From NCBI RefSeq assembly GCF_001269655.1, contig NZ_LHVE01000017.1, positions 62,001 through 126,000 of the forward strand: DNA of 64,000 nucleotides, given 5' to 3'. A program made the translations under genes and the position numbers. The stretch is from Pseudomonas thivervalensis. Lineage in GTDB: Bacteria > Pseudomonadota > Gammaproteobacteria > Pseudomonadales > Pseudomonadaceae. This document shows positions 34,511 through 43,988 of the stretch, one piece after another; the stretch's first letter is position 1; every line of letters starts with the position of its first letter. The notes under the pieces were generated by a model. That model was given only the letters and a program-made list of their open reading frames with translations, was not told the DNA's origin and made no database searches.

Positions 34511-35332
34511 ATGTCTGAACGACCCAAGCTGGTTGCGAGCCGGGCAGCCGTGCCGACCCCGTCGCACCCCAATCTCGGCACACCGGAACGGACAGTGTCT
34601 CTGCTGGCCGGCACGCTGCTGATCGCCAACGGGCTGCGTCAGGGCGGGCTCCGAGGCTGGCCCCAGGTGCTGTTGGGCGCTTGTGCCGCCTGGCGTGGCT
34701 ATTCGGGCACGTGCAGGATCAAGCGTGCGCTGACCCACACCCCGTTCGAGCAGGCCTTTGAACAGGATCGCGACTGGAGCGGCAGCAAGATCATCTCCCG
34801 CAGCATTACGGTGGGCAAGCCACGGGAAGAGGTTTTCGCGTTCTGTCGCAACCCAGGCAACCTGGGCGCACTGGTGCCTTGGATCGATGCGATCGAACAG
34901 ACCGGTGAGCACACCTACCGCTGGGTGGCCCACGGTCCGATGGACAAGACCCTGCACTGCGACATCGAACAGAACGAGCCCAAGGACGGCCGCAAGCTGC
35001 ATTGGACTGCCGGCCCGGGTACACGATTCAAGCATGACATCCAGATGCACTTCAATGACGCGCCTGCCGGCCGAGGCACGCAGCTCAAGGTCATCGTCGC
35101 CTGCCAGGCTCCCCTCGGTGCCGCGGGATATGCCTTGGCCGCGGCCATTTCCAAGTTCTCGGACAAAGCCTTGTTGCACCTGCTGCGCAGCATCAAGCAA
35201 CAACTGGAAACCGGCGAAGTGAGCACCAACCGCATGCACGCCTCTGGTACGAAGGACTTCCTGTTCGTTCATCCGGCCAAAGAGGCCCCTCAAACACCGC
35301 CCTACCAGCCTTCTACTGGAGGTAACGCCTGA
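34511..35332 (+). CDS. SRPBCC family protein with N-terminal DUF2892-like membrane segment
   Basis: A 273-residue protein. The N-terminal part (residues ~20-70; TPERTVSLLAGTLLIANGLRQGG, then LLGACAAWRGYSGTC) resembles the YgaP/DUF2892 inner-membrane domain. From about residue 88 it continues as an SRPBCC (polyketide cyclase/START-like) ligand-binding domain: SRSITVGKPREEVFAFCRNP and GTQLKVIVACQAP. GAGGAA precedes the ATG at 34511. Its stop overlaps the dehydrogenase start by one base (TGATG), which predicts co-translation and joint function. Confidence 0.85.
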   Translation: MSERPKLVASRAAVPTPSHPNLGTPERTVSLLAGTLLIANGLRQGGLRGWPQVLLGACAAWRGYSGTCRIKRALTHTPFEQAFEQDRDWSGSKIISRSITVGKPREEVFAFCRNPGNLGALVPWIDAIEQTGEHTYRWVAHGPMDKTLHCDIEQNEPKDGRKLHWTAGPGTRFKHDIQMHFNDAPAGRGTQLKVIVACQAPLGAAGYALAAAISKFSDKALLHLLRSIKQQLETGEVSTNRMHASGTKDFLFVHPAKEAPQTPPYQPSTGGNA

Positions 35333-36504
35333 TGCGCGCATTGACTTGGCAAGGCCCTAACCAACTACAAGTCGAAACCGTCGACGATCCGTCCATCCTC
35401 AACCCCCGCGACGCGATCGTACGGGTGCAGATGTCGTCGGTGTGCGGATCAGACCTGCATTTGCTGGGCGGCTACGTGCCGACCATGCAGGCCGGCGATA
35501 TCATTGGCCATGAGTTCATGGGCGAAGTCGTGGAGGTCGGCTCCGCCGTCAGGTCGTTCAGCAAAGGCGACCGGGTTGTCACGGTATCGATCATCGGTTG
35601 CGGCGAATGCGAACATTGCAGGCGCTCGGATTTTTCCTGCTGTGACAACTCCAACCCCAACCCCAGCGCAACAGACATCGCCTATGGCCAACCGGCGTGC
35701 GGCATCATCGGCTACAGCCATGCGTTTGGCGGTTATGCCGGCAGTCACGCGACCTATATCCGCGTACCGTTCGCCGACGTCAACCTGTTCAGCATCCCCG
35801 ACGGTGTCCGCGACGAACAGGCGGTATTCGTCTCCGACGCCGTGCCCACCGGTTATTTCGCTGCCGATAACGCCAATATCCAACGGGGCGATACGGTGGC
35901 GGTATGGGGGTGTGGCGGGGTCGGACTGATGGCGATTTCCAGCGCCTACCTGTTGGGGGCCGAACGGGTCATAGCGATCGATCGCTTGCCCGACCGCTTG
36001 CAACTGGCCGAAGAAAAAGCCGGCGCCATCGCCCTCAATTATGAAACCACCGACGTGCATGCCGCCCTGCTGGAGCTGACCGGTGGCCGGGGTCCGGATC
36101 GCTGCATCGACTGCGTGGGCATGGAAGCCCACGGCACAGAGATCGATTACTTCTACGACAAGACCAAGCAGATGATGCGCCTGCACACTGAACGCGGGAC
36201 CGTGCTGCGCCAATCGATCCGGGCCTGTCGCAAAGGCGGCACCGTGTCGGTGGTCGGCGTGTATGGCGGGCTGCTGGACAAGTTCCCGATGGGGGCCATC
36301 GTCAATAAATCCTTGACCTTGCGCGCCGGCCAGCAACCGGGGCAGCGTTATGTGGAGCGATTGTTCGAGCACATCCAGAAAGGTGAACTGGACCCTTCCT
36401 ATCTGCTGACCCACCCGATGGGGTTGGAGCAGTCGGTGGAAGGTTATGCGATGTTCAAGGAGAAGACGCAGAACTGTCTGCGAGCGGTGTTTCGGCCAGA
36501 GTGA
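35332..36504 (+). CDS. Zinc-dependent alcohol dehydrogenase, formaldehyde-dehydrogenase-like
   Basis: A 390-residue medium-chain dehydrogenase. Catalytic zinc ligands are in SVCGSDLH and GHEFMGEVVEVG; the structural zinc lobe reads GCGECEHCRRSDFSCCDN with the usual Cys spacing. The Rossmann motif VWGCGGVGLMA is in the middle. The insert between the Rossmann halves (GMEAHGTEIDYFYDKTKQMM) is typical of the FDH_like subfamily rather than class III ADH. Substrate probably an alcohol or aldehyde; not determined. Start overlaps the SRPBCC gene stop. A family A REP follows. Confidence 0.9.
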   Translation: MRALTWQGPNQLQVETVDDPSILNPRDAIVRVQMSSVCGSDLHLLGGYVPTMQAGDIIGHEFMGEVVEVGSAVRSFSKGDRVVTVSIIGCGECEHCRRSDFSCCDNSNPNPSATDIAYGQPACGIIGYSHAFGGYAGSHATYIRVPFADVNLFSIPDGVRDEQAVFVSDAVPTGYFAADNANIQRGDTVAVWGCGGVGLMAISSAYLLGAERVIAIDRLPDRLQLAEEKAGAIALNYETTDVHAALLELTGGRGPDRCIDCVGMEAHGTEIDYFYDKTKQMMRLHTERGTVLRQSIRACRKGGTVSVVGVYGGLLDKFPMGAIVNKSLTLRAGQQPGQRYVERLFEHIQKGELDPSYLLTHPMGLEQSVEGYAMFKEKTQNCLRAVFRPE

Positions 36505-36513
36505 CGATCGAAC

Positions 36514-36640
36514 TTGTGGCGAGGGAGCTTGCTCCCGCTGGTTGCGCAGCAGCCTTGAGGCAGGCGGCTCGGTCTGTGGTGCGCTGATTGGAAGTTTGGG
36601 GCCGCTCCGCGACCCAGCGGGAGCAAGCTCCCTCGCCACA
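36514..36640. repeat. REP pair, family A
   Basis: Arms TGTGGCGAGGGAGCTTGCTCCCGCTGG (36515-36541) and CCAGCGGGAGCAAGCTCCCTCGCCACA are inverted around ~70 bases. Between the dehydrogenase and the TSUP gene. Confidence 0.9.
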
Positions 36641-36744
36641 AAGAATGTCAGCGATCTTGGAGGCAGTCGCAGCCTTGCACCATTATGGGTAACATACCGG
36701 CCTTCCCCGCAGCCCTTCTGCGTCCTGCCAAATAAGCCCATTCC

Positions 36745-37524
36745 ATGCCTTTCGAACTCAGCGTTGACCTCACTACCCTCGCTATCCTTGCCGTTGTCGC
36801 CTTCATTGCCGGTTTCATCGATGCCATCGCCGGCGGCGGTGGGCTGCTGACCACGCCGGCGCTGCTGACTGCAGGTTTGCCGCCTCACCTGGTCCTGGGG
36901 ACCAACAAACTCAGCTCGACCTTCGGCTCCGCCACGGCCAGCTTCACGTTCTACAAGCGCAAGCTGTTCCACCCAAGGCAGTGGACCCATGCCCTCGTCG
37001 GCACACTGGTCGGGGCCCTGACCGGCGCCATTGTCGCCCATTACCTGCCGGCCGAATGGCTGAACAAGATGCTGCCGGTAATCGTCTTCGCCTGCGGCCT
37101 GTACCTGTTGTTTGGCGGCACACCCAAGGCACCGCTGGACAGCGACGCACCGATCAAGAAGAAGTGGCAGTCTCCCCAGGGGTTCAGCCTGGGCTTCTAT
37201 GACGGCGTGGCCGGGCCGGGCACCGGTGCGTTCTGGACCGTCAGCAGCCTGCTGCTCTACCCCATCGATCTGGTCAAGGCCAGTGGCGTGGCCCGCAGCA
37301 TGAATTTCGTCAGCAACATCGCGGCGCTGTCGGTGTTCATCTTTTCCGGCCAGGTGGACTGGGTCATCGGCCTGAGCATGGGCCTGTCGGTGATGGTCGG
37401 CGCGTTCTTCGGTGCTCGCACCGCCATCAGTGGCGGCGCGAAATTCATCCGACCGGTGTTCATCACCGTGGTGCTGGGCTTGACCGTGCGCCTAGCCTGG
37501 CAGCACTGGTTCAGCGTGGCCTAA
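36745..37524 (+). CDS. TSUP family inner-membrane permease (TauE/SafE, YfcA-like)
   Basis: A 259-residue protein with about eight transmembrane helices in two repeats. The TSUP signatures are GFIDAIAGGGGLLTTPALL (residues ~28-46, followed by GLPPHLVLGTNKLSS) and the second-half GFYDGVAGPGTGAFW. TSUP proteins move sulfur-containing or organic anions such as sulfite, taurine or sulfoacetate. Its last 33 bases overlap the 3' end of the convergent nudC gene. Confidence 0.92.
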   Translation: MPFELSVDLTTLAILAVVAFIAGFIDAIAGGGGLLTTPALLTAGLPPHLVLGTNKLSSTFGSATASFTFYKRKLFHPRQWTHALVGTLVGALTGAIVAHYLPAEWLNKMLPVIVFACGLYLLFGGTPKAPLDSDAPIKKKWQSPQGFSLGFYDGVAGPGTGAFWTVSSLLLYPIDLVKASGVARSMNFVSNIAALSVFIFSGQVDWVIGLSMGLSVMVGAFFGARTAISGGAKFIRPVFITVVLGLTVRLAWQHWFSVA

Positions 37525-38322
37525 ACGCCGCGCCACATACAGGTCGATCAGGTAGCGGGCGATCGAGCGCGAGGCCGGCAACGGTGGCAGGTCGTGGACG
37601 TTGAACCATTGGGCGTCCTCGATTTCATCTTCCTGGGGCACGATGTCGCCGCTGGCATATTCGGCATGGAAACCCAGCATCATCGAATGAGGGAACGGCC
37701 AGCACTGGCTGCCCATGTACTGGATGTTCTTTACCTCGATACTGACTTCTTCACGCACTTCGCGGACCAGGCAATCCTCAGCCGACTCGCCGGGCTCGGC
37801 AAACCCCGCCAGGGTGCTGTAGACCCCCGTGACGAAACGCGGCGAACGGGCCAGCAGGACTTCATCGCCGCGGGTAATCAACACGATCATGCTCGGTGAA
37901 ATCCGTGGGTAATGGCGCAGGTCGCAGGCGTCGCAATACATGGCCCGCTCCAATGGAATCTGGCTCATGCGCGTGCCGCAACTGCCGCAGAAACGATGTT
38001 CCCGAGCCCAAGTGCCGACCTGCGCCGCATAACCCAACACCTTGTACAGCGTGTGGTCGTCCTCGAGCATGAACGCCCGCAGGCCTTTCCAGTTGCAACC
38101 GGGGATGTCCAACGGGCTATGCAATTCCAACAGGTAGACCGGCTCGCCATCCAGGTGACCAATACCGTGTTCGGCGAGGATCGACAAATCCTGGCGCTTG
38201 AGCCATTCGCGGGGAAACAGCGCGCCATTGTCATCGAACAGAAAACCTTCCGGACTACGGGCGACGGCCCAGCCGCCAGGAAGATCGGTATCGAGTACTG
38301 CGGTGGTCCAGCGTGAAATCAT
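37492..38322 (-). CDS. nudC: NAD(+) diphosphatase / NADH pyrophosphatase
   Basis: A 276-residue Nudix enzyme. The zinc-ribbon cysteines are visible (FCGSCGTRM, then YCDACDLRHYPR). The Nudix box follows: GFAEPGESAEDCLVREVREE. The NADH-specific motif SQPWPFPxS downstream of the box appears as SQCWPFPHS, with one Pro to Cys change. NudC cleaves NADH to NMNH and AMP and decaps NAD-capped RNA in E. coli. The gene is 6 bases from the crotonase gene and converges with the TSUP gene with overlap. Confidence 0.93.
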   Translation of the reverse strand: MISRWTTAVLDTDLPGGWAVARSPEGFLFDDNGALFPREWLKRQDLSILAEHGIGHLDGEPVYLLELHSPLDIPGCNWKGLRAFMLEDDHTLYKVLGYAAQVGTWAREHRFCGSCGTRMSQIPLERAMYCDACDLRHYPRISPSMIVLITRGDEVLLARSPRFVTGVYSTLAGFAEPGESAEDCLVREVREEVSIEVKNIQYMGSQCWPFPHSMMLGFHAEYASGDIVPQEDEIEDAQWFNVHDLPPLPASRSIARYLIDLYVARRLGHAEPVLPG

Positions 38323-38328
38323 GGTCAG

Positions 38329-39141
38329 TCAGTCCAGAAATTCGGGTTTCTGTTTGCTCATATGGGCGGCCATGGCCACGCGCAGGTCGGTCGATTGCAA
38401 CATGGCGGCGTTCCAGGTGGCGACGTATTCCAGGCCGTCATCGATGCTGTGGTCGCGCATGTAGCTGATCATTGCCTTGGTGCCGGTCACGGCAATCGGC
38501 GACTTGGCGGCTATTTCCCGAGCGATGCCCATCACGCCGTCGAGCAGGCTGGCGGTGTCGCTGTAGACACGATTGACCAGACCGATGCTGCGCGCTTCGT
38601 CGGCACCGAAGGTGCGCCCCGTATAAGCGAGTTCACGCAGCATGCCGTCCCCGATGATCCGGGGCAAGCGTTGCAATGTGCCAACATCGGCGGCCATGCC
38701 GATATCGATTTCCTTGATGGAGAACTGGGCGTCCTCGGCGGCATAACGCATGTCGCACGCGGAGATCAGGTCAATGGCACCGCCCAGGCAATAACCCTGG
38801 ATGGCCGCAAGCACCGGCTTGCGGCACTTGTCCACGGCGTTGAACGACGCTTGCAGCTGCAGGATCTTGCGCCGCAGCAGCCGTGCGTTGCGCCCCACGT
38901 CCTTGCCCAGTTCGTTGGCCACGCCCGCGAGCATCATCAGGTCGATGCCGGAGGAAAAATGCTTGCCGGCACCGCTGAGCACCACCACCCGCGCTTCATC
39001 GGTGTCGTCGATCCATTGGAAGATCTCGATGATCTCGCGCCAGAAAACCGCGTTCATCGCGTTGATCTTTTCCGGGCGGTTGATCTGCACATGGGCGATA
39101 TTGTCTGCAAGTTCGACGTTGAACGCTTGGTATTGCGACAT
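38329..39141 (-). CDS. Delta(3,5)-delta(2,4)-dienoyl-CoA isomerase-type crotonase
   Basis: A 270-residue enoyl-CoA hydratase/isomerase fold protein. The oxyanion segments are SGAGKHFSSGIDLMML and IQGYCLGGAIDLISACD. The stretch AAEDAQFSIKEIDIGMAAD followed by VGTLQRLPRIIG matches the mammalian ECH1 isomerase, in which acidic residues of DxxxxxKExDxGxAxD catalyse proton transfer. That supports a role in beta-oxidation of unsaturated fatty acids with odd-position double bonds. Only 6 bases separate it from nudC, so the two may be cotranscribed. Confidence 0.88.
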   Translation of the reverse strand: MSQYQAFNVELADNIAHVQINRPEKINAMNAVFWREIIEIFQWIDDTDEARVVVLSGAGKHFSSGIDLMMLAGVANELGKDVGRNARLLRRKILQLQASFNAVDKCRKPVLAAIQGYCLGGAIDLISACDMRYAAEDAQFSIKEIDIGMAADVGTLQRLPRIIGDGMLRELAYTGRTFGADEARSIGLVNRVYSDTASLLDGVMGIAREIAAKSPIAVTGTKAMISYMRDHSIDDGLEYVATWNAAMLQSTDLRVAMAAHMSKQKPEFLD

Positions 39142-39248
39142 GGCAGTGATCCTTTACCGGCTGAAAAGAGGCCTGAACTATAACAAGCCATCGCCACGGG
39201 ACGTAGGCAGTGCATCGGCCAAAAGCGGGACTGTTGGCAGCCATAACT

Positions 39249-39343
39249 CTGTGGCGAGGGAGCTTGCTCCCGCTGGGCTGCGTAGCAGCCCCCTATTTTA
39301 TGAGCGCTGCGCACTCAAGCGGGAGCAAGCTCCCTCGCCACAA
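39249..39343. repeat. REP pair, family A
   Basis: Arms GTGGCGAGGGAGCTTGCTCCCGCT (39250-39273) and AGCGGGAGCAAGCTCCCTCGCCAC are inverted around ~45 bases. Between the crotonase gene and the end of opmB. Confidence 0.9.
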
Positions 39344-39370
39344 AAGCACGTTGCGGCGCTACCCAATCAT

Positions 39371-40852
39371 TCAGGGCTTCTCGTCCGCCTGCAACTGCCC
39401 ATCCCAACCCCCACCCAGCGCCGCAATCAATTGCACACTGGCAATCAGGCGGCTCTGCTGCAGGCTCAGCACGCTGCGTTCGTTGCTCAGCGCCGTGGCC
39501 TGCACAGTGACCACGTCGAGGTAGGCAATCAATCCGGCCTTGTACTGGTTCTGTGTCAGGCGCAGGGATTCCCGGGCGGCGTCCAGGGCTTCCTGGCGCA
39601 CGCGGGCTTCGTCTTCCAGCACCTTGAGCTGGATCATGTAGTTTTCCACCTCGCGCAAGCCGTCGAGCACGGTCTGGCGATAGGTGGCGACAGTCTGGTC
39701 GTAGGCCGCGACGGTACGGTCGACCTCCGCCGAGCGCTGGCCGCCATCGAACAGCGTCATCGCCAATTGCGGCCCGACCGACCAGAAGCGGTTCGGCACG
39801 CTCACCCAGTTGTCATAGGTACTGCTGCTGTAGCCGCCGCTGAGGCTCAGGGTCAGGTCCGGGTAATACGCGGCCTTGGCAACGCCGATGTTGGCGTTGG
39901 CGGCCATCACCGAGCGCTCCGCCGAGGCGATGTCCGGCCGGCGCTCGAGCAGTTGCGACGGCAGCGCCACCGGGATTTGCGGCAGTGTCGGAATGTTCTG
40001 GGACTCGGCCAGGTTGAATTCGGCCGGAGGCAGGCCGATCAGCACGGCGATGGCGTTTTCGAACTGGGCCCGTTGCCAGATCAGATCGATCAGGTCGCCC
40101 TGGGTGGTCTTGAGCTGGTTCTGCGCCTGGGCCACCGCGTCCTTGCCGGACACCCCGGCGCGGTACTGGTTTTCGGTCATTTTCAGCGAGCGCTGGTAGT
40201 TGTCGACGGTGGTCTGCAACAAGCGCTTCTGCTCATCGATCACCCGCAACTGCAAGTAATTCTGCACCAGTTCCGATTGCTGGCTCAGGCGCATCGCCGC
40301 GAGGTCGGCGAAACTGGCTTGCGCGCTCGCCTCATCAGCTTCCAGGGTACGGCGCAACTTGCCCCACACGTCCGCCTCCCAACTGACGCCGGCCTGGGCA
40401 CTGTAGGTGTCGCGAATACCGCTGGAGGAACTGCTCAGGCTCGAACTGCTGCTACCGGTGCCCTGGCTGGAACGCGTCTTGCCAACGGTCAGGTCCACGG
40501 TGGGGAAAAAGGCGCCACGGGCATTGCGCACCAGCGCCTGGGCCTGCCGGTACTGGGCTTCGGCCTGGGCCACGGTCTGGTTGGATGCATTGAGCTTGTC
40601 CACCAGGCCATTGAGTTGAGGATCGCCGTAGAGCTCCCACCAGGCGCCCCGGGCCAGTGCATCGCTGGGATTGGCCTGGCGCCAGCCCTGGGCCTCCTTG
40701 TACTGCACCGGAGCGGCAGCCGCGGGACGCTGGTAGTCCGGGCCGATGGCGCAGGCGCTGAGCATCGCCACGCACAGCGCCAGGCTCAGCACCCGCGAAC
40801 CGCGGGCGGTCGCCAGCGTGGCGGCAAGATTGAAAGGCGAACGGTCGGTCAT
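39371..40852 (-). CDS. opmB: RND efflux outer-membrane channel (OpmB-like)
   Basis: A 493-residue outer-membrane factor of the TolC/NodT family. A lipoprotein-type signal ends with the SAC lipobox near residue 34, then GPDYQRP, typical of OprM-like lipoproteins. Two repeated alpha-barrel/beta-barrel halves follow (VAQAEAQYRQAQALVRNARG and NANIGVAKAAYYPDLTLSLSGGY). Start overlaps the muxC stop by 4 bases. Gene order opmB-muxC-muxB-muxA on this strand matches the MuxABC-OpmB aminocoumarin/antibiotic pump of P. aeruginosa, so it should complete that tripartite pump. Confidence 0.9.
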   Translation of the reverse strand: MTDRSPFNLAATLATARGSRVLSLALCVAMLSACAIGPDYQRPAAAAPVQYKEAQGWRQANPSDALARGAWWELYGDPQLNGLVDKLNASNQTVAQAEAQYRQAQALVRNARGAFFPTVDLTVGKTRSSQGTGSSSSSLSSSSSGIRDTYSAQAGVSWEADVWGKLRRTLEADEASAQASFADLAAMRLSQQSELVQNYLQLRVIDEQKRLLQTTVDNYQRSLKMTENQYRAGVSGKDAVAQAQNQLKTTQGDLIDLIWQRAQFENAIAVLIGLPPAEFNLAESQNIPTLPQIPVALPSQLLERRPDIASAERSVMAANANIGVAKAAYYPDLTLSLSGGYSSSTYDNWVSVPNRFWSVGPQLAMTLFDGGQRSAEVDRTVAAYDQTVATYRQTVLDGLREVENYMIQLKVLEDEARVRQEALDAARESLRLTQNQYKAGLIAYLDVVTVQATALSNERSVLSLQQSRLIASVQLIAALGGGWDGQLQADEKP

Positions 40853-43800
40853 AGCGGAGTTTCCAGGGCAGCATCAGTGCGCACGCCACGCCAGCGGTTG
40901 AAGCGATGGCGCAGCTTGTCGAGATAAAGGTAAACCACCGGCGTGGTATAGAGCGTCAGCACCTGGCTGAACACCAGCCCGCCGATGATGGTCAGGCCCA
41001 GCGGTTGGCGCATTTCCGAGCCTTCGGCGGCGCCGAGCAGCAGCGGCAAGGCGCCCAGGATCGCCGCCAATGTGGTCATCAGGATCGGCCGCAACCGCAA
41101 CAGGCAAGCACTGCGAATCGATTCCAGCGGCGTCTGCCCGGCACGCTCCAGCTGCAAGGCCAGATCGATCATCAGGATGGCGTTTTTCTTCACCACGCCG
41201 ATCAGCAGGAACAGCCCCAACAACGAGATCAGGCTGAACTCGCTGCCCAGTGCGTAGATCGACAGCAAGGCGCCGACCCCGGCCGAGGGCAAGGTGGACA
41301 AGATGGTCAGCGGATGAATGTAGCTTTCATACAGCACCCCCAACACCAGGTACACCGCCAGCAACGCGCCGAGGATCATGAACGGCTGGCTCTTCTGGGT
41401 CGCGGCGAACGCGTCGGCGGTGCCGGCCATCTTCACGATGACATCCTCGGGCATCCCGAGCTTGGCAATCGTCCGCTCGATGGCGGCGGTGCCCTGCTCC
41501 ACCGTGACGCCTTCGGCCATGTCGAAGGAGATGCCCTCGGAAGCGAACTGGCCTTCATGGCTGACCCGATCGTCCTCCAGGCTGTTCTCGTAATGGGCAA
41601 TGGTCGACAGCGGCACGCGTGCGCCGTCAGCGGTGATCACCTGGACCTGTTCGAGGGTGCTCGGGTCCTGGGCGTACTTGGGATTGACCTCCATCACCAC
41701 CTGGTACTGGTTGAGGCTGTCATAGATGGTGGAAATCTGCCGTTGGCTGTAGGCGTTGTTGAGCACCGAGGTGACCATGTCCATGTCGATGCCCAGGCGC
41801 TTGGCCTGGTCACGATCCACCACCAGCGTCACTTGCTGCGCCCCGCCACCGTCGCGGGCATCGATGGCGGTCAGTTCCGGCAAGGCCCGGAAGGCCGCCA
41901 CGACCTTGGGGTACCAGGTGCGCAACGACGCCAGGTCGGCGCTTTGCAGGATGTAGGAATATTGGGAAGTGGTCTGCTCGCGACCGCCCCCGAACTGCAG
42001 GTCCTGGTCGGCCATCAACATCAACTGGGCGCCGGGGACCTTGGGCATTTCTTTACGAAGGCGCTCGATGACCTTTTGCGCAGAAATATTACGTTCCTTG
42101 ATCGGCTTGAGGCGCACCAGCATGAAGGCGTTGTTGGTGCCGTTGTTGCCGCCGATGAAGCCGGCGACGCTTTGCACCGCCTCGTCCTTGAGCACGGCGC
42201 GGCGGAAGATTTCCATCTTCGGCTGCATCACGCCGAACGACAATCCATCGTCGCCACGCACAAAACCGATCAGTTGGCCGGTGTCCTGCTGCGGCATGAA
42301 GGTTTTCGGCACAACCACATACAACGCGACGTTTACGCCGATGGTCACCAGCAGGCTCAGCAAGGTCAAACGCCGATGGCGCAGCACCCAGTCCAGGCTG
42401 GAGGCGTAGCCACGGACCATCCGTTCATTGAGTCGTTGGCTCCAGCGCTGCAAGCGGTTTTCCTGCCCGGGTACGTGGGGCTTGAGCCAACGGGCGCAGA
42501 GCATCGGCGTGAGGGTCAGCGAGACCACCAGCGACACCACGATGGACGCCGCCAGGGTGATGGAAAACTCGCGGAACAGGCTTTCGATGATGCCGCCCAT
42601 GAACAGGATCGACAGGAACACCGCCACCAGCGAGACGTTCATCGACAGCAAGGTGAAGCCCACTTCCTCGGCGCCCCGGTACGCCGCCTCCATCGGCGGC
42701 ACGCCTTCATCGATGTGCCGGGAAATGTTTTCCAGCACCACGATGGCGTCGTCCACCACCAGCCCGGTCGCCAGGATCAACGCCATCAACGACAGGTTAT
42801 TCAGGGAGAAACCGTACAAGTACATCACCGCAAACGTGCCCACCAGCGACACCGGCACCGCCAGGGTCGGGATCAGCGAGGCGCGGAAGTTGCCGAGGAA
42901 CAGGAACACCACCAGCACCACCAGGGCCACGGCGATCAGCAGGGTCATTTCCGCTTCATGCAACGTCGCCTTGATCACCGGCGAGCGATCCATCGCCAGG
43001 TTCAGCTTGACGCTGGCCGGCAGCACGGCCTGCAATGCCGGCAGTTGCGCCTTGATCTCGTTGACCGTCTCGATGATATTGGCGCCGGACTGACGGTTGA
43101 TCACCAGCAACACGGCGGCATCGTCATTGAAGAAACCGCTGTTGTAGCGGTCCTCGACGCTGTCGGTGACTTTCGCCACGTCCTTGAGCCGCAGCACCGA
43201 GCCATCCTGATAGCGGATCACCAGCGTTTCGTAGTCCTTGGCTTTTTCCAACTGGTCGTTGGCCTGGACCTGCCACATGCGCCGGTCGTCCTCCACCGAA
43301 CCCTTGGGCCGGCGCACGTTACTGTCAGCAATGGCGGTGCGCACATCGTCCAGGGCCACGCCGTACTGATTGAGCAACTGCGGCTCCAGCTCGATGCGCA
43401 CCGCCGGCAACGAGCTGCCGCCGATCTGCACCTCGCCGACGCCCGACACCTGGGACAGGCTCTGGGACAGGATGGTCGACGCCAAATCGTAGAGCTGGCC
43501 TTTTTCCAGCACATCCGAAGTCAGCGACAGCACCATGATCGGCGCCTGGGACGGGTTGACCTTTTTATAGGTGGGCATGCTGCGCATGCCGCTGGGCAAC
43601 AGGTTGCGCGAGGCGTTGATGGCCGCCTGCACTTCCCGGGCGGCGCCGTTGATGTCACGGTCCAGGTCAAATTGCAGGATGACGCGGGTCGAGCCCTGGC
43701 TGGAACGGCTGCTCATGGTGTTGACCCCGGCGATGGCGCCGAAGGAGCGCTCCAGGGGCGTTGCCACTGTCGAGGCCATCACCTCGGGGCTGGCCCCTGG

Positions 43801-43953
43801 CAGGTTGGCCTGGACCACGATCACTGGGAAATCCATTTGCGGCAGCGGCGAAACCGGCAGCAGGCCGAAGCAGACGCCACCGAGCAGCATGATCGCGAAG
43901 CTCAGGAGCATGGTTGCTACGGGGCGGCGGATGAAGGGGCCGGAGAGGTTCAT
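40849..43953 (-). CDS. muxC: RND efflux inner-membrane pump subunit (MuxC/MdtC-like)
   Basis: A 1034-residue RND proton-driven exporter with 12 transmembrane helices and two large periplasmic loops. The N-terminus NLSGPFIRRPVATMLLSFAI and the TM4 proton-relay motif TGLVVDDAIVVLENISRHID (Asp pair) are typical. It pairs with a second RND gene upstream, as in MdtBC/MuxBC, where the two form a heterotrimer. It is separated from muxB by a ~150-base gap holding a REP pair; opmB follows with a 4-base overlap. Confidence 0.92.
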   Translation of the reverse strand: MNLSGPFIRRPVATMLLSFAIMLLGGVCFGLLPVSPLPQMDFPVIVVQANLPGASPEVMASTVATPLERSFGAIAGVNTMSSRSSQGSTRVILQFDLDRDINGAAREVQAAINASRNLLPSGMRSMPTYKKVNPSQAPIMVLSLTSDVLEKGQLYDLASTILSQSLSQVSGVGEVQIGGSSLPAVRIELEPQLLNQYGVALDDVRTAIADSNVRRPKGSVEDDRRMWQVQANDQLEKAKDYETLVIRYQDGSVLRLKDVAKVTDSVEDRYNSGFFNDDAAVLLVINRQSGANIIETVNEIKAQLPALQAVLPASVKLNLAMDRSPVIKATLHEAEMTLLIAVALVVLVVFLFLGNFRASLIPTLAVPVSLVGTFAVMYLYGFSLNNLSLMALILATGLVVDDAIVVLENISRHIDEGVPPMEAAYRGAEEVGFTLLSMNVSLVAVFLSILFMGGIIESLFREFSITLAASIVVSLVVSLTLTPMLCARWLKPHVPGQENRLQRWSQRLNERMVRGYASSLDWVLRHRRLTLLSLLVTIGVNVALYVVVPKTFMPQQDTGQLIGFVRGDDGLSFGVMQPKMEIFRRAVLKDEAVQSVAGFIGGNNGTNNAFMLVRLKPIKERNISAQKVIERLRKEMPKVPGAQLMLMADQDLQFGGGREQTTSQYSYILQSADLASLRTWYPKVVAAFRALPELTAIDARDGGGAQQVTLVVDRDQAKRLGIDMDMVTSVLNNAYSQRQISTIYDSLNQYQVVMEVNPKYAQDPSTLEQVQVITADGARVPLSTIAHYENSLEDDRVSHEGQFASEGISFDMAEGVTVEQGTAAIERTIAKLGMPEDVIVKMAGTADAFAATQKSQPFMILGALLAVYLVLGVLYESYIHPLTILSTLPSAGVGALLSIYALGSEFSLISLLGLFLLIGVVKKNAILMIDLALQLERAGQTPLESIRSACLLRLRPILMTTLAAILGALPLLLGAAEGSEMRQPLGLTIIGGLVFSQVLTLYTTPVVYLYLDKLRHRFNRWRGVRTDAALETPL

Positions 43954-43988
43954 CGGCCGCAGCCCCTTGCTTCAATGGACAGGCTTTC

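Noticed and set aside
34318..34629. 103-codon minus-strand frame overlapping the SRPBCC gene start
   Set aside because: Overlaps a supported gene and promoter region, and has no coding signature.
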